Part shown: positions 26,008 to 32,866 of the stretch, one piece after another
How the letters are laid out: each line of letters begins with the position of its first letter
Position numbering within the stretch: the stretch's first letter is position 1
Assembly (NCBI GenBank): GCA_017622085.1
Contig: JAGARU010000013.1
Span: 1 to 61,242 of the forward strand
Length of the DNA: 61,242 nt
From: Clostridia bacterium
GTDB lineage: Bacteria; Bacillota; Clostridia; Oscillospirales; CAG-272
Direction of reading: 5' to 3'
Translations under genes and position numbers: made by a program
Notes under the pieces: model-generated
What the model was told of the DNA's origin: nothing
Database searches by the model: none
Seen by the model: only the letters and a program-made list of their open reading frames with translations

Positions 26008-26059
26008 ACTATAGGATAACATAGCTTTCTAAAGAAAAACAGGAGGTTTTTCTAAAGAA
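26008..26059 (-). promoter_or_regulatory. Promoter with 11-bp direct repeat, candidate response-regulator site
   Basis: On the minus strand TTCTTTAGAAA occurs twice (26049-26059 and 26026-26036), identical and 23 bases apart from start to start, about two helical turns. The downstream copy overlaps a weak -35 (TTCTTT) placed 17 bases from TATAGT (26008-26013). This is the layout of an activator binding at and upstream of the -35. It drives the small membrane protein gene starting at 25958. Confidence 0.55.
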
Positions 26060-26072
26060 TTCTGAAGATTTC

Positions 26073-27107
26073 CTATAGGATCTCTGAAAGTGAGACGGTA
26101 ATTGTGAAAACAGAATCGGTTTCTTCGACGGCAACGCTCCCTCCGTAATTCTGAGCAATGCGCCGAATGCTATTTAGCCCCATACGGTAGCTTGTGGCGG
26201 TGCTTTTCGGTTTTTTTACGTGGTTGCTTTGGCAAATCTGGATACCACACCCATCGTGACCGATGGAAAATGTAACGGGCTCTGCGGGATCGGCATACTT
26301 TTGGACATTTGAGATCAGATTGTCAAAGATACGGCGCATTTCACCAACGTCAAACCGACCGGAAAAGGCAGGACAGTGGGACAGGTCGGTGGAAACCGTG
26401 TGGGTGCTTTCCAAAACGTCCTCAAACTCGGCCGCCAGCTGTTCCATGAGAAGACGGGCATTTTCAAAGTGCTCCACTTCCCTTTTTCCACCGTCCAGAA
26501 GAATATCCGTCAGATCCTGAATCTGCTTTGCCTTGCGGCATACCATAGCTACGTACTCCTCATACTCGTCGGAGGTACAGTCCTTCTTGGCGGTCAGCAG
26601 CTCCGAGTAGGATAGGATGGAGGTAAGCGGGGTGCGAATATCGTGAGACAGGGTACGGATCAGCTCCTCACGCTCCTCCTTCAGCCGGCGCTCCTTTTCC
26701 TTGATCTCCTCTTCAGTCACGGATAGAAAATTTATCGTCTCTGCCAGTTGAGTCAGCTCATTATTGCCTTCCAGTGGTAAGCGCTGAGCATAATTGCCTT
26801 GGCGAAGGGCATCGACACCTTGAATGATCGTTCGGATATACGCGATCCGCTCGCCGAACAGAGCGAAAAACAAAACGCTGAAAAATCCGGCAGAGGCAAT
26901 CAAGGAAACGCTGAATACGATGCGATCCAAATCATAGCGCTCATCCTCGGTGATCGGATGTAAGAGCGAATTGCTATATTCGTCGACAAGCGCCATTCCC
27001 AGAAAGGAAAGGAAGAAGTATACGGCAAGCGCCAGGACAAAGCAAACAGCAAAAAGCCACAGGAGCTCTACAGCGAGCTGACGGCGCCTCTTTTCCCTTT
27101 TAATCAA
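26073..27107 (-). CDS. Sensor histidine kinase
   Basis: 344 residues. Two membrane helices (about 12-40 and 63-85) enclose a short external loop of about 22 residues, so the signal is probably sensed in or near the membrane. A HAMP linker covers about 86-138, a charged coiled coil 132-150, and the phospho-acceptor is His155 in TLSHDIRTPLTSILSYSEL. The ATP-binding domain has DNLISNVQKYA (N box) and MGLNSIRRI. The start overlaps the regulator gene stop by eight bases. Confidence 0.92.
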   Translation of the reverse strand: MIKREKRRRQLAVELLWLFAVCFVLALAVYFFLSFLGMALVDEYSNSLLHPITEDERYDLDRIVFSVSLIASAGFFSVLFFALFGERIAYIRTIIQGVDALRQGNYAQRLPLEGNNELTQLAETINFLSVTEEEIKEKERRLKEEREELIRTLSHDIRTPLTSILSYSELLTAKKDCTSDEYEEYVAMVCRKAKQIQDLTDILLDGGKREVEHFENARLLMEQLAAEFEDVLESTHTVSTDLSHCPAFSGRFDVGEMRRIFDNLISNVQKYADPAEPVTFSIGHDGCGIQICQSNHVKKPKSTATSYRMGLNSIRRIAQNYGGSVAVEETDSVFTITVSLSEIL

Positions 27108-27798
27108 CGTAATACCCCCTTCCCCATGCGGTTTTTATGTAAGTAGGGTTTCTGGAATCGTCGCCCAGCTTTTTTCGGATATTCTTTATGTGAACCATAA
27201 TGGCGCTGTCGCCTACGGCGTTTTCATTCCAAATGCTCTGGTATATGTTATCAAGAGAGTAGATTTTTTTGCGGTTGGTCAGAAGGAGCTCCAAAATTTT
27301 GAATTCCGTATAGGTCAGCGAGATGGTCTCCTCGCCGCGAAGAACCGACTGGCTATTCCGATCGAGGATCGCATCGCCCAAGGTCAGGTGGTTGGAGTTT
27401 TCGGTCGAAGGCAAAGACGCGTTAGCAACCGGTGCGCGGCGCAGGATGGCTTTTACGCGCATGAGAAGCTCTACGTTTGAAAAGGGCTTCACAACGTAGT
27501 CGTCCGCACCGACAGAAAAGCCCATGACCTTGTCGGACTCGCCGGAATAGGCTGTCAGAAAAATGATCGGCGTTTGGGACTGCTTGCGTATCTCCGCGCC
27601 CACCATAAAGCCGGATAGATGAGGCATATTGACGTCAAGAATATAGAGATCGATTTCCTGGCAGGCCGCATCAAGAACGGCACGGCCGTCCTCGGCGGTG
27701 ATTACGTGATAGCCCTCTCCGGTCAGAAGCAAGGTCAGTACGTCCCGTATTTCCTTTTCGTCGTCTGCGATAAGAATGTATTTTTTTCCGTCCTTCAC
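27100..27798 (-). CDS. OmpR-family response regulator
   Basis: 232 residues from a GTG at 27798, preceded by TGAGGTG. The receiver has the acidic pocket IADDEKE, the phosphorylated Asp in YILDVNMPHLSG, the Thr in IFLTAYSGE and the Lys in DDYVVKPF. The C-terminal winged helix ends with IMVHIKNIRKKLGDD and IKTAWGRGYYVD, typical of the VanR/PhoP branch. It is cotranscribed with the kinase; no transporter gene adjoins, unlike many VanR-like or BceR-like pairs. Confidence 0.94.
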   Translation of the reverse strand: MKDGKKYILIADDEKEIRDVLTLLLTGEGYHVITAEDGRAVLDAACQEIDLYILDVNMPHLSGFMVGAEIRKQSQTPIIFLTAYSGESDKVMGFSVGADDYVVKPFSNVELLMRVKAILRRAPVANASLPSTENSNHLTLGDAILDRNSQSVLRGEETISLTYTEFKILELLLTNRKKIYSLDNIYQSIWNENAVGDSAIMVHIKNIRKKLGDDSRNPTYIKTAWGRGYYVD

Positions 27799-27878
27799 GT
27801 GGCACCTCACAAAATTAGTCTTTCTTTTAGTGTACCACAGAGCCGTCCGGTTGTCAAAGGTGGATTTAGAACGGAGAA

Positions 27879-27903
27879 AAAGAGGTGCTTAAGCACCTCT
27901 TTT
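27879..27903 (-). terminator. Terminator of the cotJ operon
   Basis: Perfect palindrome AAAGAGGTGCTTAAGCACCTCTTT centred near 27890, overlapping the cotJC stop region on its right and ending in a T-run. Confidence 0.78.
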
Positions 27904-28498
27904 ACTTATCGAATGCAGGGTTGTAGCCGTAAAAGTTTTTGGAGTTCAGCTTATCCTGAGCAATGCCGAGAGCTTCCGAGAAGCGCTGGTAATGGACGAT
28001 CTCACGGGCACGGAGGAATTTGATCGCATCACATACGTCGGGGTCATCCACCAGGCGAAGAATGTTATCGTAGGTAGCTCTTGCCTTTTGCTCGGCCGCC
28101 AAGTCCTCGTGAAGGTCGGCGAGAATATCGCCCTTGGACTGGAACTGAGAGGCGGAATAGGGGTATCCGCTGGCAGCTACGGGATAAATACCGGTGGTAT
28201 GGTCGACGAAGTAGGTAGCAAAGCCGCTCTTTTCAATTTCGGCGGGGGTAAGGTTCTTGGTGAGCTGATAGAGGATGGCGGAGACCATTTCTATATGGGC
28301 GAGCTCTTCGGTACCGATATCCGTTAAGATTCCGGTGATTTGGGAATAGGGCATGGCGATACGCTGAGTCAGGTAGCGGAGAGAGGCGCCGATCTCGCCG
28401 TCAGGACCGCCCAGCTGGCTGACGATGATCTGTGCATATTTGGGATTGGGATTTTTGATCTTTACGGGATATTGAAGCTTTTTCTCATATTTCCACAT
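27902..28498 (-). CDS. cotJC: Spore coat protein CotJC (manganese-catalase family)
   Basis: 198 residues. MWKYEKKLQYPVKIKNPNP is the usual CotJC opening, and the ferritin-like dimanganese ligands are visible in GEIGASLRYL, TEELAHIEMV, DLAAEQKARATYDN and REIVHYQRF. CotJC is a coat-associated manganese-catalase homologue that may protect the spore from peroxide. It is the last gene of cotJA-cotJB-cotJC. Confidence 0.95.
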   Translation of the reverse strand: MWKYEKKLQYPVKIKNPNPKYAQIIVSQLGGPDGEIGASLRYLTQRIAMPYSQITGILTDIGTEELAHIEMVSAILYQLTKNLTPAEIEKSGFATYFVDHTTGIYPVAASGYPYSASQFQSKGDILADLHEDLAAEQKARATYDNILRLVDDPDVCDAIKFLRAREIVHYQRFSEALGIAQDKLNSKNFYGYNPAFDK

Positions 28499-28501
28499 AA
28501 C

Positions 28502-28762
28502 TTATTCCCTCCAATCGTTTTCGCACTGCCAAGGCCAGGGGCCCTTGGTCCACTGCCAGCTATCCGCGTCCATGGGAGCGGTAAGGGGGCCAAAATGGCG
28601 CTCATACTCCTCCACGGCCTGGCGCTCCAGCTTTTTGTTTTTGTTATAGTAGTCCAAGGCACAACGGGAGTCCGGGTGGGAATCCAGGTACAGCATGGCA
28701 TCGTAGACCGCAAAGGAATACATCTGCACCTTGCGCATCAAGGTATCTCTTTGGTTCATCAT
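28502..28762 (-). CDS. cotJB: Spore coat protein CotJB
   Basis: 86 residues from the ATG at 28762; an ATG nine bases upstream touches the GGAGG and cannot be used efficiently. Family signatures are MRKVQMYSFAVYDAMLYLDS, HPDSRCALDYYNK and the C-terminal WQWTKGPWPWQ. CotJB is a small cytosolic-then-coat protein made in the mother cell and needed for proper assembly of the CotJ proteins. It overlaps cotJA by four bases. Confidence 0.94.
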   Translation of the reverse strand: MMNQRDTLMRKVQMYSFAVYDAMLYLDSHPDSRCALDYYNKNKKLERQAVEEYERHFGPLTAPMDADSWQWTKGPWPWQCENDWRE

Positions 28763-29148
28763 CCGCGGCATCCTCCTTTATCGTTGCATCCGGTTCGGTA
28801 TAAGGGGAGATCCAGCTCCTTGAAGATGGTTCCTCTTGGGAAGCCGGCATCGACCTCGTAGATATCCTGCCACATCTGGCTGACGCCGTAGACCATGCCA
28901 ACGGGGCAGCCGTTTGGGCGGTTACAGCATCCTGTCTTATGCTCGTCACAACCGTTATTGCCCATGTCGGCACGGCGGTTCATGCAAGGGCTATGATGGG
29001 AGCGGTCTCCGGGGTGGCCGGTGCTTTCGGCAGGGGCATGGCCACAGCAGGCAGCGCCTTCCCTTGCCGCTTTTGCATTTTCCAGAAACTGCGAAAACTG
29101 CATATAATCGGATCTTGCATCCGTTCTGTATCTTGAATCTTGTCTCAT
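28759..29148 (-). CDS. cotJA: CotJA-like spore coat protein with extended Cys/His-rich N-terminus
   Basis: 129 residues, longer than the 70-85 usual for CotJA. The C-terminal 45 residues are canonical (PVGMVYGVSQMWQDIYEV and FPRGTIFKELDLPL). The N-terminal ~80 residues are lineage-specific, with about eight cysteines and six histidines (CCGHAP, DRSHHSPCMNRR, CDEHKTGCCNRPNGC), suggesting metal binding or disulfide cross-linking in the coat. AAGGAGAAATC precedes the ATG. Upstream on the minus strand GTCATATACTG loosely resembles a sigma-E -10, but the -35 is not convincing. Confidence 0.87.
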   Translation of the reverse strand: MRQDSRYRTDARSDYMQFSQFLENAKAAREGAACCGHAPAESTGHPGDRSHHSPCMNRRADMGNNGCDEHKTGCCNRPNGCPVGMVYGVSQMWQDIYEVDAGFPRGTIFKELDLPLYRTGCNDKGGCRG

Positions 29149-29303
29149 GATTTCTCCTTTTTTGAGCGTTCTGCTCAGTTACAGTATATGACAAATTTCG
29201 AGGTTGTGTCTTTTCTTTTCTCTGAATATTTTTTGTCTTTTGCGACACACTATAAGAGAAATCTTTGATTTCAATTTTGATCGTATGAGAGGATAACACG
29301 CAA

Positions 29304-29483
29304 ATGGAAAACAAGAAGGCAAACTACAGCATTGAATGTAGCGTTAAAAACTGTGCAAACCACTGCGAAAGTGCAAATTACTGCTCCCTTGACAAGATCA
29401 TGGTGGGCACCCATGAGGCAAATCCCACGGAGAAGGCATGCACCGACTGCAATTCCTTTGTAGACGGAAAGAACGCCCGATAA
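29304..29483 (+). CDS. DUF1540 small cysteine-rich protein
   Basis: 59 residues. Sequence pattern IECSVKNCANHCE then YCSLDKIMVGTHEA and CTDCNSF shows the conserved cysteines of DUF1540 proteins, which are small Clostridia/Bacilli proteins probably binding a metal. AGAGGATAACACGCAA precedes the ATG. It is divergent from cotJA and closed by a strong terminator. Function unknown; a sporulation link is suggested only by the position. Confidence 0.85.
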   Translation: MENKKANYSIECSVKNCANHCESANYCSLDKIMVGTHEANPTEKACTDCNSFVDGKNAR

Positions 29484-29486
29484 ATC

Positions 29487-29518
29487 AAAAGAGGATCTCG
29501 GCTGAGATCCTCTTTTTT
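29487..29518. terminator. Bidirectional terminator
   Basis: AAAAGAGGATCTC (29487-29499) pairs with GAGATCCTCTTTT (29504-29516), loop GGCT, followed by more T; it lies between the convergent DUF1540 gene and the membrane protein gene. Confidence 0.92.
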
Positions 29519-30089
29519 ATTTCTTTTTCGGTTTTCCGTTACGGAAGATCAGGATGCTGTATCCCAATGCCAGAAACAGCGTGTCGATCAGCCAGAAAAG
29601 GGCAAACAAGACAAAGAAAACGATGGCGAAGGTGTAATCGATGCGGAGCCGGCCGACGGCAGTCTCCAAATTGTAATACACGGTGTCGCCACTGCGCAAA
29701 TCGAGGATTTGCTGGCGTCGCCACAGGTTTCGCAGAAAAATTCCTTCGGAGGAAGCAAGCACCGTTACCGTCGTTACCCGGCCGGAGACAAGATCCTCCC
29801 AGATGGCATCCCGATCGGTTCTTCCCATATTACGCGGATAGAGCAGAGAGAACGTGCCTTCGTTGGTGGTCAGGACAAGAGTTGTTCGGTGTGTACGGCC
29901 ACTGATCGTGCTCTCCAAACGTGCCTCCTCTACCGTGACCGTGTATTCGCGGGCACCATCTAAAATTTTTTGCGGAGTAGAAAACAGACCCACGAAAAGC
30001 AGCAGGCAAAGCAGAGTTATCACGATCCAAGGAATCCGATGCCGGGTCGGGATACGCTTTACGCGATCCATTTTAAGCAGAACGGCCAT
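29517..30089 (-). CDS. Membrane protein with extracytoplasmic beta domain
   Basis: 190 residues from MAVLLKMDRVK, chosen because GAGGAGGAAATAGC precedes it. Two hydrophobic helices (about 20-38 and 152-178) flank an external domain of ~110 residues (YTVTVEEARLESTISGRTHR, GRVTTVTVLASSEG) rich in beta strands. Basic ends on both sides put both termini in the cytoplasm. I recognise no family. It is the last gene of the long minus-strand housekeeping run, separated from divIC by about 100 bases. Confidence 0.65.
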   Translation of the reverse strand: MAVLLKMDRVKRIPTRHRIPWIVITLLCLLLFVGLFSTPQKILDGAREYTVTVEEARLESTISGRTHRTTLVLTTNEGTFSLLYPRNMGRTDRDAIWEDLVSGRVTTVTVLASSEGIFLRNLWRRQQILDLRSGDTVYYNLETAVGRLRIDYTFAIVFFVLFALFWLIDTLFLALGYSILIFRNGKPKKK

Positions 30090-30188
30090 GCTATTTCCTC
30101 CTCTTTGGTTTGTTACCTTAAGTATATCAAGGAAACGGATGTCAATCCAACAAAAATTCCCCACGGAGGGGGCTCTGTGGGGAGTGAA

Positions 30189-30461
30189 TCAGTCCATATC
30201 CGTATAGAAAATAATCTCGTCCTTGGTGTGCAGGTTCAGCTTTTCTCTGGCTACGCTCATGATGTATTCCTTATCGAAGGGCATATCCAAACGATATTGA
30301 ATTTCCTCATTTGCTTCCGTAAGCTCACGGATCTGGGCCATTAACGCTTCTTTTTCCGCGTTCATATCGTTATAATCCAAGCGAAGCTTTAAGGTAACAA
30401 TACAACAGAACACAATGAACACAACTGCGGCAATTTTTACCAAGCGATTTCCTTTTTTCAT
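30189..30461 (-). CDS. divIC: Septum formation initiator protein (DivIC/FtsB-like)
   Basis: 90 residues. A short basic N-terminus, one membrane helix (about 9-25), then a coiled coil (YNDMNAEKEALMAQIRELTE) and the conserved end YIMSVAREKLNLHTKDEIIF. DivIC/FtsB proteins join the divisome between FtsL and DivIB. In Firmicutes the gene commonly follows yabP-yabQ, exactly as here. Confidence 0.88.
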   Translation of the reverse strand: MKKGNRLVKIAAVVFIVFCCIVTLKLRLDYNDMNAEKEALMAQIRELTEANEEIQYRLDMPFDKEYIMSVAREKLNLHTKDEIIFYTDMD

Positions 30462-30496
30462 AACGCACCCCTTTCCGTTTTTTCACTATTTTTATT

Positions 30497-31084
30497 TTAC
30501 ACGATTTCCGGGAATTTATCAAGAGTATTCTCAATATTTTTTGTATATTTCCTCATGGCGTACACGCGGTATCTTTGCCCGATGCTTCGGGCAAGGCGGT
30601 ATACGGCCAATCGCAGGAGGCGAAGCAGCTTACACACAGGGCGAAGAAGAAAATAGCCCAAATAAGCGACTGCGGCACGGAGGATAAACACGATGAGCTC
30701 CGAGGCGATAAGCACCAGCTTGCCAAGGGTCATATAGTAGAAAACGAAGCCACCGACCATGCCGGCCACGAAATACCAACGGAGGATACCGTTGTTGGCG
30801 TGGTACAGAAACACGGTAAAGGTGACCGAGGCGATCAAAAAGAACAGGATGTCTCCCAAGGCAACATACAGGTTGAGGAAAAGCTCCCGGCGCTTACGCT
30901 TTGGTCGATCGGGCGGTGTTACACAGCCAACGAGGGGCAAGGACAGGTGGACAAGTCGATGGGCGAAACGGCGGCTATAGCAGATGCCAACCATGGCACG
31001 GGACAAGCGAACCAGATCGTAAACGCCCCCAAGGCAGGCACCGACCACCACGGCCCAAAGGGTTGCCGTAGCCTGCCAGCTCAT
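30497..31084 (-). CDS. yabQ: YabQ spore cortex protein
   Basis: 195 residues. Starting at ATG 31084 gives GGA at correct distance; a TTG four codons earlier is also open. Five hydrophobic segments; GACLGGVYDLVRLSRAMVG near the N-terminus is the family signature. YabQ is a mother-cell membrane protein under sigma-E required for cortex formation in Bacillus subtilis. It directly follows yabP. Confidence 0.85.
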   Translation of the reverse strand: MSWQATATLWAVVVGACLGGVYDLVRLSRAMVGICYSRRFAHRLVHLSLPLVGCVTPPDRPKRKRRELFLNLYVALGDILFFLIASVTFTVFLYHANNGILRWYFVAGMVGGFVFYYMTLGKLVLIASELIVFILRAAVAYLGYFLLRPVCKLLRLLRLAVYRLARSIGQRYRVYAMRKYTKNIENTLDKFPEIV

Positions 31085-31098
31085 GGAAATTTCCAAGG

Positions 31099-31374
31099 TC
31101 AGCGACCTCCGAGGAAGGTGCGCTTCCCCTTTTTGGGCGTTTTCTTAAAATACAGAAGGCCGGTGACATGACCGGTCAGGGACAGCTCGCCCCGATCGGC
31201 GTCAAAGGCCTCGATGTGAAGGTGCTCGCCCTCAATGGAAAGGCTTTCTTCCCCCAGCTCCAGCAGAATCCCACGGTCATCAAAGCTGCTTACGTCCGTG
31301 ACGGCGGTCAGGTGCATATGACTGCGGTTGGTCATGCTCACGTTATGGGGTGGGGTGCGCTTTTCGTTTTCCAT
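31099..31374 (-). CDS. yabP: YabP-family sporulation protein
   Basis: 91 residues. The opening PPHNVSMTNRSHMHLTAVTD and the phrase SFDDRGILLELGEESLSIEG are diagnostic of YabP/YqfC proteins. LSLTGHVTGLLYF gives the next strands and the C-terminus is basic (KKTPKKGKR). AAGGAGGATATGT is an excellent ribosome site. Required for late spore development in B. subtilis; precise biochemical role unknown. Confidence 0.93.
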   Translation of the reverse strand: MENEKRTPPHNVSMTNRSHMHLTAVTDVSSFDDRGILLELGEESLSIEGEHLHIEAFDADRGELSLTGHVTGLLYFKKTPKKGKRTFLGGR

Positions 31375-31425
31375 ACATATCCTCCTTGCCTTGGCTTAAT
31401 AAAGAATATGCGGGGCGGGCTTGAA

Positions 31426-31671
31426 TTATTCCGTAATAATCTCGTACAGATCGGTGGCGCCACTCTTTAACACGTGCTCCTTGACGTCGAGCACGCGCAC
31501 ACGGAGGGTCTTGGCGCCGAAGGCGATCTCAATAATGTCGCCTTCCTTTACATCATAGGAGGCCTTGGCGCGCTTTCCGTTGACCGTTACGTGCTCGGAG
31601 TCGCAGGCGTCGTTGGCGACGGTTCTCCGTTTGATGATGCGGGACACCTTCAAATATTTATCAAGTCTCAT
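31426..31671 (-). CDS. rqcP: RqcP/YabO S4-domain RNA-binding protein
   Basis: 81 residues: an S4 domain (MRLDKYLKVSRIIKRRTVAN, VTVNGKRAKASYDVKEGD). RqcP binds 50S subunits with nascent-chain peptidyl-tRNA and, with RqcH, promotes alanine-tail addition to stalled peptides. Its position ahead of yabP-yabQ-divIC is the standard Firmicutes order. GGAGAAGACC precedes the ATG. The hup terminator lies in front, so it probably has its own weak promoter or reads through. Confidence 0.92.
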   Translation of the reverse strand: MRLDKYLKVSRIIKRRTVANDACDSEHVTVNGKRAKASYDVKEGDIIEIAFGAKTLRVRVLDVKEHVLKSGATDLYEIITE

Positions 31672-31685
31672 GGTCTTCTCCTTTC

Positions 31686-31717
31686 GATAAAAATGACTCC
31701 GGTAAAACCCGGAGTCA
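31686..31717 (-). terminator. Terminator of hup
   Basis: Nine-base stem TGACTCCGG (31709-31717 on the plus complement) with CCGGAGTCA (31694-31702) and loop GTTTTA, followed by TTTTTAT on the minus strand. Confidence 0.85.
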
Positions 31718-31734
31718 CCTTATACGCGTTATAA

Positions 31735-32007
31735 TCAGTTAAGCTTTTCCTTAAGTGCCTTGCCGGCAGAGAAAGCTGCGTGCTTGGATGCGGGAATGGT
31801 GATAACCTCGCCGGAACGAAGGTTGCGACCGGTTCTTTCCTTTCTTTCCTTTACCTCAAAGGCGCCGAAGCCAACGAGCTGTACCTTTTCACCAGCTACC
31901 AGGGCTTCTTCAATTGCAGTGATTACAGCGTTAACGGCAACCTCCGCTTCCTTTCTCTTGAGGCCGGACTTATTTGCCACAACGTCGATCAACTGAGTCT
32001 TATTCAT
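31735..32007 (-). CDS. hup: HU-family DNA-binding protein
   Basis: 90 residues, standard length. MNKTQLIDVVANKSGLKRKE, VQLVGFGAFEVKERKERTGR and the IPASKHAAFSAGKALKEKL ending are canonical; the DNA-intercalating proline region is IPAS-adjacent (NLRSGEVITIP). HU compacts and bends DNA as a dimer. It has its own strong promoter and terminator inside the housekeeping run, as expected for an abundant protein. Confidence 0.97.
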   Translation of the reverse strand: MNKTQLIDVVANKSGLKRKEAEVAVNAVITAIEEALVAGEKVQLVGFGAFEVKERKERTGRNLRSGEVITIPASKHAAFSAGKALKEKLN

Positions 32008-32063
32008 AGGTTTATCCCTTTCTAATATTTATCGGTTCACACCAATTTTTGTTACGTGGTGAC

Positions 32064-32092
32064 ATTATAGCACGATTTTGGCGCTGAATCAA
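32064..32092 (-). promoter_or_regulatory. Sigma-A promoter for hup
   Basis: Minus strand TTGATT (32087-32092), 17-base spacer, TATAAT (32064-32069), about 55 bases before the start codon. Confidence 0.85.
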
Positions 32093-32145
32093 TAGTTTTT
32101 TTCAAATATACGGGGTTTTTATCAAAAAAAACCTGTTTTTTTCCT

Positions 32146-32856
32146 TTACCGGCTGTTCTCCAAATCGTCAATCAAGCGGTCGATACGGTATGTAAGGGCG
32201 CGCTCGCCACGGAGGTCCATTCGCTCGGCGTAGAGGGCGACGGCGTATAAAAGCTCGCCCAGAACAGCCTCATCGGGGGTAGAGTCCTCGGCTTGCAGGG
32301 CGGCAATCAGATCGGCAGCTGTATCTAAGGCTTCGGTGGCGGTGGTTGTGATTTCACCGGCCTTGATTCCCTTCTCCACCACCTTTTGTGCGCGGATGAT
32401 GGCCGGGAACTGACGGGGGATGGAGCGAAGCTTATCGGTCAGGCTGATACGGCTTTTTTCCTCTGCCTTGATCTTATCCCATGCGTCCAACACCTGAGAG
32501 GTGGTATCCAGATGACGGTCGGCAAAAATGTGGGGGTGACGGTGCACCATTTTTCGGCTGACACCGTCAATGACATCGGCTACGGTGAAATTTCCCTGCT
32601 CCTCCTCAATACGGGAGTGGAACATAATCTGGAAAAGAACATCACCAAGCTCCTCTTTGATCAGCTCTTTATCGTCGTTATCAATTCCCTCAATAACCTC
32701 GTAGGCCTCCTCGATCAGATTTTCACGGATGCTGAGGTGGGTCTGCTCCCGATCCCAAGGACAACCGCCCTCGGAGCGGAGAATCTGCATAATATCGGTC
32801 AGGTCGTCAAAGGTATAGCGTTCCTTCTGCGACAGCGCTTTGATTTTATCGTCCAT
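32146..32856 (-). CDS. mazG: Nucleoside triphosphate pyrophosphohydrolase MazG
   Basis: 236 residues, slightly short of 260-270. GGCPWDREQTHLSIRENLIE and the metal-binding EExxE segment EEAYEVIEGI...ELGDVLFQIMFH are the N-terminal active site; a second MazG half follows with weaker motif conservation. MazG hydrolyses (d)NTPs to monophosphates and pyrophosphate, removing aberrant nucleotides. It lies directly downstream of spoVB, a common arrangement. Confidence 0.93.
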   Translation of the reverse strand: MDDKIKALSQKERYTFDDLTDIMQILRSEGGCPWDREQTHLSIRENLIEEAYEVIEGIDNDDKELIKEELGDVLFQIMFHSRIEEEQGNFTVADVIDGVSRKMVHRHPHIFADRHLDTTSQVLDAWDKIKAEEKSRISLTDKLRSIPRQFPAIIRAQKVVEKGIKAGEITTTATEALDTAADLIAALQAEDSTPDEAVLGELLYAVALYAERMDLRGERALTYRIDRLIDDLENSR

Positions 32857-32866
32857 AGCTTTCCTT

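Noticed and set aside
29163..29176. TGAGCG...GCTCA hairpin before cotJA
   Set aside because: Stem of only five to six pairs with no T-run in the minus direction; not enough to call an attenuator.
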